Below, piece after piece: positions 1 to 11,094 of a stretch of 64,000 bases of DNA (position 1 is the first letter of the stretch; every line of letters starts with the position of its first letter). Below the pieces are notes generated by a model. The model searched no databases. It was not told the origin of the DNA and was given only the letters and a program-made list of their open reading frames with translations. The translations under genes and the position numbers were made by a program. This DNA is from Acanthaster planci (taxonomy: Eukaryota > Echinodermata > Asteroidea > Valvatida > Acanthasteridae). The stretch is from assembly GCF_001949145.1 (NCBI RefSeq), contig NW_019091534.1:178056-242055 (forward strand). Reading direction: 5' to 3'.

Positions 1-115
1 CCAGAAAAAGAAGTGAAAATGAATGGAGTACGCGTGCGTGTTGGTTCACGCGCTGGTTCTCACGCTTACGCCTTTCACACACTTTGTGTGCATGACGTAT
101 TCACTTTGGTACTCA

Positions 116-318
116 AGAGGTTTTCACGTGACGTAGCGTGACGGGTAAAGGCATTTCAGGAAGTTTACACCATGTCCCTCGAGGGGCGTGCATTTTCCAA
201 TTCGTGTATTTCTATTGGCAGTTTCATGTACGCTCGAATGTTGAGAGGCATCAAAGGTGCACGCCTTCTGTGTAAGTTGAACGCTGACCCTGCAAAAATC
301 ACGTGACTGAAATCCTCT
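116..318 (-). mobile_element. MITE-like element, copy 1
   Basis: A 203-bp non-coding element read on the minus strand. Its ends are inverted versions of one another: AGAGGATTTCAGTCACGTGA at one end and AGAGGTTTTCACGTGA at the other. The interior, including the motif GCCAATAGAAATAC, matches roughly two thirds of the bases of copies at 39,639-39,840 and 63,411-63,614, with a truncated copy at 61,930-61,982. The 66-residue open frame across it is a by-product. Short length, inverted ends and dispersal fit a non-autonomous DNA transposon; the superfamily cannot be told. Confidence 0.6.
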
Positions 319-1973
319 ACACACCCAAGAAATCCGCGGTGGGGACTTTCAACATCTGTTAAAAAGGCGAACGTTGTCCTGAACTTCCAGTCGAAGAAAC
401 TCTAAAGGTATTCTCCAGAGTGCCATATTGATACAAAGGTAAATGCAACAGAGAATGCAAACAGCGCGGGGTGGCCATTACGAACACTATATCTGTGATG
501 TTTTTAACACTTCAGCTGCATGGGTATACCGTACTCTAGTGATGCGTGATAAAGAGTGATTGTGAAGTCAAGATTTTTCGGCAACAGGGAAGTTCGTATA
601 TACCTTGAGTATTGAGGCGTGCGCGTGCAGGTCCGTGATCAGATCTTTTCCGAAAATAAGACGAAGCCGTGATGCTGTCCTTAGGGATTCGCCCATCCTC
701 CATGCCAAGAGGTTTCTCCTCGGAGCAGCCTGAAACCAAGAGAGTCAAACATGCTCCTGGGTTTGGTTCTCTGAATTAAGGAAACCTTCACTCTTTGCCT
801 CAACCAGACAAAGATGGATCGGAAGTTGAACCAACAGAGTGAGGACTCCAATAGGACCCACCATTCGTCTGTTTTACCTTCCTTCCAAAAGCGTGTAAAA
901 AGACCCAGGGTGTCTACCATCACCCCTCTGAAAGGAAAAGGTAATTTACAAACCCCAGGACGAATTTCGACCCCCCCATGGTGCTGGGTCTGTCTATTGC
1001 AAACAGAGGAGCTCGTGGGGAAGAATGTTATAGCCCCGGGATTTTGATGTTGAGAATAAACATGGGTGAAATATTTGGACAAACTCGCATTGCCTGGTAC
1101 TCAAGACAAACCTCTGAGAAACTGAAAGACGTCGATTAGCAATGCGCCCTCGGAATGCCAGATACCATAGGTTACTAGTCCCCCCACCCTCCGCCCCCCA
1201 AAAAAGAAAGAAGAGGTATACAAGCTGCAGCATCGCTTTAGCTTTGAACTCACAACTCTTATTAATGCACAAAAAAGTTACCAATGCAATACCCCCCTAA
1301 TTTCCCTATACGGCAAGCTAGCTACCCAGAATACTGCCCCAAACAGATTGTATTGTCAGTGGATAACAAAGAATCCGAAGAAAAAAAAACTGGAAAGTGG
1401 AACTAGGTCATCCGGTCTAATCTGTAAAAAACAGAGACGCACATTAAAGTGACTGGATGATCATGATGCAAAAATATAAATCTTATTCATTGCTGATTTT
1501 GCTTTCTATGTAGTGTACAGAGACAAATCTGAATTCCCTTGTTAAGCTTACAGACTGCTACATTTCCGCATGGCACGAATAAAAGAATGGTCATTCTTTG
1601 TACCGTATTTAATACTGCAGTTGAATTGCGTCCTGATCTCGGGCAGGTGAAATGATGCATCGACATACGGCACTTGGACCAGCCGTAGGGGCCGCACCAT
1701 GTTAACGCCACCGAGTTGCACAGAAGAGCACTTGCACGGATTTTTGTAGGGCAACGCCCATCGCATACGATTGGTTGCCGGCTCATTCTCTTGACCAATG
1801 AAGCACTGGCAAGAAGAGGCAGTCGAAAACGCGGCACCTTGTGCATAGGGGGAAAAACAAAATGACTGCACTATACGCAAACCTTATTTGATCCAATTCA
1901 TCTCATTTCAGCAGCCTGATCCATTATTAATGGAAAACTGTGAGAAACCATGGCAACATGGCATCATGCTCGG
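319..1973. other. Intergenic, no gene recognised
   Basis: No supported gene. Overlapping minus-strand open frames at 1,487-1,880 (119 and 110 codons) share the same bases in two frames, have no recognisable domain and are not flanked by convincing splice sites. A C-rich run near 1,177-1,200 is G-rich on the minus strand and could form a quadruplex. Confidence 0.5.
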
Positions 1974-2901
1974 CTGACGGAGTTGTCTTGGTTCCAAGAC
2001 CTTCCGGTAATTATACAGCGACGCAAACCATCATACGTACACTGTTGGAGGGCTCTATCACCACACGAATGTTATCACAGGAAGGTCTTAGATACTTTGC
2101 TTTCTTTTTTTAAATGTTTTTATTGTTTTTCCCTCGACTTTCGAGGAAGCCAATCAACAGTTTTGTTTGAGCCATATATTAAATTATTCATATCAGTTCA
2201 TGGCGTCACTCAACCGAGAATTGAAAACGAAACTAGCGTCCCGATCTCAAGGTTCGAAAATTTCCGCAGAAAATGCCGTCTTGGTTGTAGCATGCCTTTA
2301 AGATTTGCCAATAGATTATTGTTATAACAACTTTCCATGTTCAGCTATTCGTTGTTCATTTAAATAATTGATATACTATAATTTTGTAGGTCTTAAGAAA
2401 AATTGAAAAATGAGCAGTATTAAAGAGAGCAGGGACCTGATACATCGTGACCGTACCGTGGTGCGACGTGGCGAAAATTGAAAATTTATATTTTCAATTT
2501 ATATGCGCTCACGGCAACTTGTTGGTTGCTGCTCCGGGCCATAGGAGGATATTTTGTGAGTGCTTAGGTATAAACATCCGATAAAACATGTCATCATGTT
2601 ATTGACTGATGTTTAAATAGGAAAACGTAGTTCTTGAACACAAAGCATGTTGAAAGTCGTTTGCATAATTTCTTCCGATTATGACTCATGTGATATGAAT
2701 ATCAAATACATATCCTACCTTTATTTCCATATCTGTTGCCACCCAAGATCTTAAATTAAAAATATTAAAGACCTTCCTGTGATAACGATTCGTGATGTGA
2801 TAGTGCCCTGTAGATATACATGAACATATGTATATAGTACGAGAGATGGTTCATGTCGTAGATATACTGGAAGGTCTTGGAACCAAGACTATACTGACGG
2901 A
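1974..2901. mobile_element. Non-autonomous transposon with long inverted ends and 8-bp TSD
   Basis: The 8-mer CTGACGGA at 1,974-1,981 recurs in direct orientation at 2,894-2,901. Just inside are inverted repeats: a perfect 21-bp core at 1,983-2,003 and 2,869-2,889 (GGAAGGTCTTGGAACC plus five bases), then a weaker match over about 140 bp, including GTTATCACAGGAAGGTCTT near 2,070 and its complement near 2,770. No transposase is visible; the 125-codon frame starting at 1,950 is spurious. An 8-bp target duplication is typical of hAT and some other DNA transposons, but the ends do not show a classical hAT terminus. Confidence 0.6.
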
Positions 2902-3035
2902 ACTGCCATAACTGACTGAAAAGAATGTTATTAGATATGAAAAGCTAGGGTTTAGGGACAGTGGAAGGTGGGTTAGGGTTGCCTGCACACGACCCCTCGC
3001 TCCGCCTTCTAGTTCAAATTATATTCCTTGTATTG

Positions 3036-3686
3036 TTACGGAGCCCCTAAGGGGACAGGCACAATGAGAATTGTTTTTTATTTCGTTCCCATTTCGTTCT
3101 CTCGAAATAATTTTATTCCCTCTAAATGTCATTTCGTTCCCTCGATATAATTTCGTTCCCTAGAAATAAGATATTTCGTTCCCTCTAAATGCTATTACGT
3201 TCGCTCGAATTAATATTTCATTCCCTAGAAATATGCCATTTTCTTGTCTCGAAATGTTGATTTCGTTCCGTCGATATACTGATTTCGTTCTCTCCAAATA
3301 TTTATTTCATTCCCTCGAAATATTTTGTATGCTTGGCGCCATTGTCGTACACTTATAGGAAAGGTAAACGCTTCCCAATCGAAGTTTGCACTACTTACCT
3401 TGGAGTAAATTAATCTAGAAGCGTTTTCCTGTTCCACGAGTGTACGACTATGGCGCCAATTGCTACACAAAAATATATCGAGGGAACGAAATAGCATATT
3501 TCCAGGGAATTAAATAGTAATTTGATGGAACGTAATAATATTTCGAGGGAACGGAATGCAATATTTCGAGGGAACAAAATTATTTCGAGAGAATGAAATA
3601 ATTTTTCGAGAGAACGAAATAATAATTCGAGGGAACTAAATTTAAAACAAAAATCCATCGGGCCTGTTCCCTTCGGGGCTCAGTAA
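3036..3686. mobile_element. Fold-back element built of palindromic short repeats
   Basis: The outer ends are inverted repeats of about 25 bp (GAGCCCC-AAGGG-ACAGGC at 3,041-3,060 and its complement at 3,661-3,681). Each arm is an irregular array of a roughly 20-bp near-palindromic unit resembling TTTCGTTCCCTCGAAATA, in one sense on the left and in the complement on the right. A second, nested inverted pair (21 bp, one mismatch) lies at 3,333-3,353 and 3,439-3,459 around a loop of about 85 bp. The 82- and 90-codon minus-strand frames here are translations of the repeat, not genes. Confidence 0.75.
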
Positions 3687-6190
3687 AATTCCAGATGAAG
3701 AACCACTAAAAAATAAATTCCATACTGCGTGGTGGGTGAGCACTTTCAATCGCTGTTATCGTGACATCGCATCCACTCGTTTTCCATGATGTGCCTCATT
3801 TAGTAAGTGCATTGTCAGCCCCACAGATAGAGATCGCGAGTGTATTCACGCGAGGGAGGAGTGATTTCGAAAATCTCCCCGGCCTTATCATTCTAATAAA
3901 TTGGTACATTCGTCCGTGCAAACTCAATAGATCCCTGACCCCCTAGGGTGCATGTAGAATCATATTGAAATCGGAAGATTTGGGATTGTTAGGGCTATAA
4001 TATTTTTGTGATCCCATGTTTCTTTGTAATTTTGTTTTGTTTTTTACAATACGAGGGACCGGCAGTAAACTTTTAAGATAAATCGAAGTCGTTTATCTTT
4101 AAATCAAACGTCTATGGTATTTCGTTCACGAAATATCTTGGCCTGCTTACATAGAGGAAGGGGGCTGTACTGAGACCTGAACCCAGGGTATGACAAGCCT
4201 GCTTCTGTAAAGGAAGGAGGGAGTATTTTAGGAGAAGGGAGGATTACAAAATGACGATAAAATTATTTTGTAGTTAGAATATTCTTTTGCAGTGCATTCT
4301 GACAACCCAGCTTTAAGCTGCAAGTTCCGATGGAATGCGACCAAAACACTGCTGATCGTGTTCTAGAACTGTTGAATCTTAAAAGAGCCGGAGGTTGGAG
4401 TCCGCGTCCCCCTTTTCAACATTATCTCCAGTCACAGTGAATTGTCTTCATGCGCCAATGCTTTAAAAAAATTCATTCACATCTTGCAATCATTTTAACT
4501 CCAACTTTTTGGAATAGCAGACATAGCATTCTCGCACAACGTGAATTTATTCCGAGACAGGTCAGCCAAAATTTGATACTTTTTCTGCACACGGGCGTAC
4601 ACATGCAGGTTAGGCTGTGAAGTTAGAATGACCGTTACACCAAAACACCATACCTGTACTTATTTAGAATTGAAACTTGATGATTTTGAAAGCGATCAGG
4701 CATGTGACAGCCGAGTTCTTGGGGGCACAATCCGTCCCTCCCTTTGGCTTTTATATGCTATTGTTTGGTTAGAAGAAATGTCGAAGAAAAATTCCAACAA
4801 ACTTAACCTCCGTCATTTCCCCACTCTTTTTATTGGGTTTGATGCTAATTCCACTCCCAAACCTTACCGAAGCATTCGACCAGCAATAACCGTAAACATT
4901 TATAGCAAGTGTGACTCGCTACACCACTAGCTGAAAAGCTGTGCATCAACGCCAGATCACCTTCGCATACACACAGATTCTTAATGTTGGGAGTCAGCGC
5001 GACGATGGGAGCTTCCCCGGGGTTGTGCCACTCTCAATGGATTGCAGCGATGGGGGAGGTTATTCCCCGGTAAGGGATGCAAGACCACACGAATTAAGAA
5101 CACCTGGACTCAGGGCTGGGAGGTGACTGTGGTGGTTTTAATGCTTGAGGACGGATGAGTATGGACCGAGCACTGCCCACGAACTGGTGTCACCCTCAGC
5201 AAATAAACACCCTGAAAATAAGATACAGAATTGAAAAACATGACACCTCATTCTTAAGACATGCAACAAAAAATCAGAAATAAGAATATGCACCACATAT
5301 TCAAACAATAAGACTTGCCCCAGTTATTCTGCGGTTAAAGGCCCCAATGTTATACAATTTAATACAAGAAGCAACATGCCCACAATGTGCACAGGTTCGC
5401 CATGAACGACCCATTTCAAACCCCGGTATTCGGCCATAAATCCCAAGTTTGATAACACCCATGCCAGGCCAAATTTGCGTACATTGAATAAAGGGTTTAC
5501 TCACCCAGCTTCCCGGGGTATCTCTGATTATTAATCGTGTTTTCGTGGACTAGCTGTCGGCAAATGATCGACAAGTCTACGTCTCCTGAGTAAGCGTGCA
5601 ACGAAAAGAGCGAGAGTTGTCCGCGAAACGCTACCAGTGCAAATATAATTTCCCTCCGCGGAATCAACAGAAAGAATATCCCCAAGGCTAATAACTTTTA
5701 CTGGAATACGCTTCCCAAAAATGTTATAAACCCGCATCAAGGCTATTCTAGACAAAATAATGACAAAACAATGGGCCAACTAAGTTGTTGTTAAAAAGAA
5801 TGAGGACCGTGCCACTTGCACGTAATTTATGTGTTCAGTCACCCAGTTAAAGTAGATCCAGTAGGCCTGCATAGCTTTTACATGCGTCCTACAGCCCAAC
5901 TTTTGATGTGAAGAGGAATAAATTAAACTCACGGCCCAACATTAAGTTCTCTAGAGACTAAGTGTTGCACACAAGCCGATGTCCACGGGCGTCGCTAGAC
6001 CATTTTAGAAAGGCGGGATGCCATCATGAAATTTGCCAACAGACTGTCAAGCAAATGAATTTAATGGTAGTCTGATTCCCTGACTTGACAGTAACCTCAC
6101 ATCCCCATTTCTTTTTCCTGTCCTCTGTCATTCTTTCCAATGGCGCCGTGGTTTTGCCTACCAAACTTACTATGTGTGCCACATAAAGCG
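3687..6190. other. Intergenic, no gene recognised
   Basis: AT-rich single-copy-looking DNA. The longest frame (4,628-4,930, +) is 100 codons with no domain, and a minus-strand block at 5,505-5,750 has splice-like edges but no recognisable product. No promoter, RNA gene or array was identified. Confidence 0.45.
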
Positions 6191-6381
6191 TGTACCATAA
6201 GAGCGTTTCAAAATAGTGCGCCTCCAAAACTTTACAACGCGTTGACCAATCACAGTGTGCGAAATTTGTCAACCCAATGCGCGTTTGGAAAGGGTCGACA
6301 GATTTTGCGCGTTGCGATTTGCCAACGCGTTGCAAACTCTTGGAGACACACTATTGTGAATCGCTCGTATTTCCCATACTG
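6191..6381. repeat. Imperfect palindrome / MITE-like hairpin
   Basis: The arms fold about a centre near 6,285. CTCCAAAACTTTACAACGCG on the left matches the complement of the sequence near 6,320-6,340 with scattered substitutions, and the pairing continues outward through AATAGTG and GAGCG motifs. A third, partial match (GTGTGCCTCCAAAACTCTGC) lies just to the right near 6,440. No coding potential. Confidence 0.55.
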
Positions 6382-9300
6382 ATTTCTTCCACAGATTTTC
6401 TATCGTACGCATTATATTCATAACCACCACAGGGCAAGAAGGTGTGCCTCCAAAACTCTGCACAATTCAAGCCTCTCAGCTGGTTAGACTTATACCTGTT
6501 ATTCAAGCTTGTAACTTTAATAACAGGAATAATAATTTAAGATGCAGAATGCGACAGAAAACACGAAGAAGAATTCATGGACGAGAACACATTTTAAGAT
6601 AAAATCCGAAAGAAATAAAACTGTATTGGGGCAAAAGGAGCATTTGAAGAGTTGACAAACAAAACAAACAACTGCCATTTTCTTTACACTGAAAATCGCA
6701 ATCGGCAAGATCGCATTGGAAAGTCGCAATTAAGGAATGTCAAGGGCAACATGCCCGTATTTAACCACGGCCATAATTGACGTAAATGTCATATAAGTGG
6801 TTGCTGCAGATACCAAATAGCCTACCCTTCTGGACAGTGTGAACGCCGGCAGATTCTATCCACCCGCACAAACGTCTGGAGAGACCGTTGATTGGACGTG
6901 AGAGATGTGCTATTGTGTTCGCGCCAACAATGAAGGTTACAGCGATTTGGCGCTTACAATGCACACGTTCATCAATGCGAAACGCCAAAATTAAGCGTTC
7001 TCCCTCAAGAACATGAACATGATCGGTCATCTACAGGAGTGTCCACATTCTAATGATCTAATGTGATAAACACTCATGGTCCATGGACGTTTGTTTTTCG
7101 ATCTGAAAAAAAAGAAATGTGAAAAACAAGTTGTTGTTCGTTTTCTAGCGTGCAAAAAAGAAAGTGAAATGAAAAACAAGTCGTTTCTCATTTTTCTATT
7201 TAACGAAAAGAATGAAAAAATAATACTGAGGTCGTTTCTTTTTTTGCAATTAAAAATGAAAACTGAGAGCCATCTTGTGTTTCATTTGTCAATGTGAAAA
7301 CAAGTAACATCGTGATAGAATTGATGCGGTCCATATTTCAGTTTTGCATTCCATATTTCATTTGTAATATAAGACACGTCTTTATGCAAAGTTGTAGCCC
7401 ACCGCAGATGAATTAAATATGGAATTAAATATGCAGTAATTAGAGGATTACGGTGAATTCGTTGCCTCCTAAGTAAAAATTACAATCTAACAAGCAAGGC
7501 CCTTAAAGCGGTACAGGTCTCAATGCTGCAGTAACTGGCACGATACCTCGGGTCGCTCAATGTATTCCTTAGCAGCAGAACTCGGCATCTTAAAATTCTG
7601 GCGCCATGGCGGCGATACCCAAAACAAGTCTAGAAAAATAGAGAACGTTCATGGTGTGTAGCCCCTGGAGACCGTACCTCTCGCAGTTTTTGCTCGACTC
7701 CACAAAGAAAATTTGCAATCTTGATTAGTTTATAGGGCATGCTTCTTAAATTAAAATGTACAATGTCATTCAATGACGAAATAGTCCCAACTGCCCGCAA
7801 AAACTTTACAGTGTTATCTACAGCTCTGTAATAAGAATGTAAAAGAACCTAAAATGTAAGTTTGGGGATTGCTGATGAACATACAGGTTGTCAAAGGAGT
7901 ACAAAAATTCACTCCAGATCTGACTTATTGCATATGCCGTGATGATTTCACTAGGCTTATTCAATGAGCAATATTTGTACAGATTAAAGAAAACAAAGTT
8001 TGCTACATTGGACGACGAATTCGAAGTTTACATGCGTCTTTATATTTCTACCGATCATTTTAAATATCAGGGTTCGATACTGCATATTTTTTAAGGAATA
8101 ATTGTCAAAAGTAATCAAACCTTCAATCTGGTTTCTTTTTTTTGTGCAGAAGTGCGTAAAATGTCATTCTTACCAAAATGCACTCGTTGAATTGTCACTA
8201 TACAGGCATTCGTTTGGTTTGCCTACACAGTCTTTTCTTCCTGTACCAGTGTGGTCCCTAGAGTCGGGAATATCAGCTGGTTGTTTACTTTTTTCCAATT
8301 AGTGAGTATTGTTCGGTCTCCATCCATCAAAACAAATCATCGTTACTGTTTTATATCGTGGCTGTGCCATACCAAAGAACAATGATGCGTGTGCACGGTT
8401 GGCTACAATGTATAACAGTATTGACTGTATTGTTACCTAGCAACACCGTGCATTGGACAGTGGCTCTCTGCCACAGCATTTATATCAATGGGGTTAGGCT
8501 TTATGTAGCAAGTATAATACCCACAGTAAAAGAAAGACGCTGCATTAGTGCAAACTACTGGAGCGTTAGAACAATTGGGGACGTCACGGGGTGTGTTTAA
8601 GTCGAATTTGCCACCGGAAAATGCCCGCATCCACTCTGACGACGACCAGGAAGACCCCGCTATATACGTTGTAAAATTTCATTGAAACTTAGCCAGGACG
8701 GGATGACACTCAGAAAATCTGGCAACAAAAATTCTGTCAAGATCGCACTAGGTATACTGCGTTGCCAACTCGTGTATACTGTCCGTATTACGTTCTTGGT
8801 ACAATTAAACTGAGCGCTAGTCCCGACTTTACTAAGATGTAATCAGATCGTTCCGCGATGTACTATGCACTTGTACTTAGACTTAATTGATCACGTTGCG
8901 ATAGAAAGACGTCATTTCTGCGTGTGTAAAGTGTGCGGTGCGCTTGTAGCGAGCTACCGTCACATTTCTGAGCATGTCGTTTCTATGTTGGCTGAGCTGA
9001 AACAACGCACCCCATCAATTTTCTAGTGAGATGAAACGGTGCAATATTCATTCCGATTGAGCAGTTCTTGTACTACGTCTAGAAAGATTCTACTGCAATG
9101 CTGATACGCTAAGACTGCGTGTATGCTGTCTTTCGTAAGTTTTTAATACAGCAACCACTGGGACTTGAAGTCTCTACGACCCTGCCATGTAAAGTTTGAG
9201 CATGCTCACAATTTTGGCACGACCTTCCTGCCATGAAAACCCAACCATGTTGCTATCAGTTCCAGCTGAGTTCTTACTACGACGCACAAGATCTCACCAC

Positions 9301-9979
9301 GATTAGCCACACTCTCCTCATTTTATGAGGACGTAGTAATACTGTGTGAGTGTAATAGGGACACAACGAGACCATTATAGCCCACAAATGGCGCGTACCT
9401 CAGGCGGTGTCCTTGCTTTTTTATTTCTTTAGGCCGAGTGGCTTGGACGTTTGTACTAACCAGCACTGCGGTGACTTCATTTTGTGCCAGAAACTAGGTG
9501 GGTGGAAGGATAGGTAATTAAGTTGTATTTGGGGGGGGGTTAACTTACTCAGACATGGAAATTTGGAAGGGGGGCACTGACTGAGGGTGATGTTCATAAC
9601 ACGGACTCCTGTAAACTCTTTCATCAGAACGGTATATTTATGGCCTTTTCATTGTCCACTTTATGAGCACATTTTAAGTCCAAAACATTCTTCACAATCC
9701 ACTTGAATTTGTTTTTCTCTAAAGAAAAAATGGGGAATGATTCAGCAGCCCTACCTCCCCCCCCCAAAAAAGTATACCTCATTCCCAGGCATTTACGCCC
9801 ATGCGGCACTGCATGGTCGGCTTGTGCGTATTTTGGAATTCATGGCGTATATTTGCTCAAGGCTTATATTTGGTTTGAGAGTAAGAACAGGAAAATTTAG
9901 TTGTTCCACACGAACCAGTGGAACCGATCTTCCAGTGTCGAGGGTTTAAATTAAATACTCTATTATGACAAGAACTTAC
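6382..9979. other. Intergenic; degenerate minisatellite at 7,105-7,300
   Basis: No supported gene. From about 7,105 to 7,300 there are three to four diverged repeats of roughly 45-50 bp built on GAAATGAAAAACAAGTCGTT and GTTTCTCATTTTTC motifs; the 73-codon frame there simply reads through them. The rest is AT-rich DNA with scattered short open frames of no recognisable family, plus poly-G/poly-C runs near 9,530 and 9,757. Confidence 0.45.
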
Positions 9980-10046
9980 CAATAAGTTGAAGACCGACTG
10001 CAACCAGGATTGCAGGGGACATTTTCCAGGTGAGGAGTGTGGACAT
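9980..10046 (-). CDS. Candidate first exon with signal peptide (speculative)
   Basis: On the minus strand, ATG at 10,046 opens MSTLLTWKMSPAILVAVGLQ-LI, a good signal-peptide-like stretch, followed by the donor G|GTAAGT at 9,980/9,979 in phase 1, the usual phase for signal-peptide exons. No matching downstream exon was found, so this may be chance. The longer frame over 9,976-10,314 in another register has no recognisable domain. Confidence 0.15.
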
Positions 10047-10789
10047 GAGACCACCGTATCGTCGTGAGCAACACCAGTCGAAAGCGACGAGTCCTTTGGA
10101 TTTCCTCAAGATCCGTCTCCAAACTTTCAGCAAGAATTAACCTTCTCCCTGTAACCCCAAAGGTAGTCTGAGGTTGGCAGCACAGCCGCTTTGAACCTTT
10201 CGTCTGACGACGCGGGCAGTTCAGTGCATTCAAGCTGGCATTGCACCCACGGTAAAGGGGGAAAAACGTGTCGTTGGCGCGGATTCGTTCAAAAAGGTAT
10301 GAAAAGCAACTCAATAATGACTGTCTCAGCTCAGGCGTGCTACGTAGCGCAGACTGGACAAACCGACGTCATCCCCTCTATTTTCAGATGGGTGGGAATC
10401 AACCAACGCACTGTTGGCAAGGATACGTGTTGCCATGGGTTGTGCACATTTCAAACATTTCAACGGGGAGATTGACACCCATGGTCACGTACCTCCGCAA
10501 GGGAAGGGGGCACTTGCCCCACTGTTTTGCCCCAGTAGTTCACCACTTGCATTATGGGTTTGCCTAGTCGGACAGGTTTTGGGAAAGGTGGACAGTGTTA
10601 ATTAGTTTTGTATAATGAAGGGCTTTAGGGCAGTCACTCGCATCCAGCCCTTTTTGATAAATGCTCCATGCAAATTTCAGGTTTAGAATAATGTTGATTA
10701 TATATTTTACTAATCACCAGTCTAAGTAGTGCAACAGACATACATTTCTCAATCTGCAACGCAAATTTATATATTTGAGTAATGGAATA

Positions 10790-10841
10790 GTATGTGCTTG
10801 GCTGGTCTTAAACGTTAGTTCAAGACCGGCCAAGCATATAC
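10790..10841. repeat. Short near-perfect hairpin
   Basis: Arms of 20 bases (GTATGTGCTTGGCTGGTCTT and its near-exact complement at 10,822-10,841) flank a loop of about 12 bases. It abuts the broken DUF4817-like fragment, whose similarity stops at this point. It could be a small insertion or an element end; the stem is short for an animal microRNA precursor. Confidence 0.6.
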
Positions 10842-10842
10842 A

Positions 10843-11094
10843 CAAGTTGCTGTTGAACTGCAGCAACGTTTTCAGGAGTTCGCTCTGTGCGCCTCCTTCC
10901 GAATGACCCTTATTCAAATTAAGGCTTGTCCCATGTTCTCAGTATTTGCGCACATTTTCCCAGATATTCGACTTTGCTGGTGGATCCCCGTGAGGGAAGG
11001 CTTCCCTTAATGCAGCTTGGTTGGCTTGAAAGCTCTTGTTTTCAAGAAATTTCGTCGCGACAAACACTCTTTGCTCTTTGGTAAGTTGCACCAT
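10843..11094 (-). pseudogene. Decayed transposon-related HTH fragment (DUF4817-like)
   Basis: From ATG at 11,094 the minus strand reads MVQLTKEQRVFVATKFLEN, then a region with AALREAFP and NIWENVRKY. An in-frame stop (TGA) follows, and the reading continues EHGTSLNLNKGHSEGGAQ. A frame change gives RTPENVAAVQQQL. This order (FV.. start, AxREAFP, IWxNVxKY, HGTSLNLNKGxSG, ENxxAV) is the pattern of the DUF4817 helix-turn-helix domain found in insect and marine-invertebrate transposon-related proteins. One stop and one frameshift make it a relic. Similarity ends at the adjacent hairpin. Family assignment is from memory of the motif. Confidence 0.65.

Noticed and set aside
1487-1880. Two overlapping minus-strand open frames of 119 and 110 codons
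   Set aside because: Both frames are open over the same bases, neither shows a domain or clean splice borders, and neither protein resembles a known family.
3225-3658. Minus-strand frames of 90 and 82 codons rich in FRSLE
   Set aside because: They are translations of the repeated unit of the fold-back element.
5505-5750. Minus-strand block with TTTGTCTAG acceptor and GTGAGT donor
   Set aside because: Attractive borders, but the product has no recognisable domain, joins in frame to nothing nearby, and gives a stop after the candidate signal-peptide exon at 9,980.
10790-10841. MicroRNA precursor
   Set aside because: The stem is only 20 bp with a 12-base loop, shorter than typical animal precursors, and it sits next to transposon debris.
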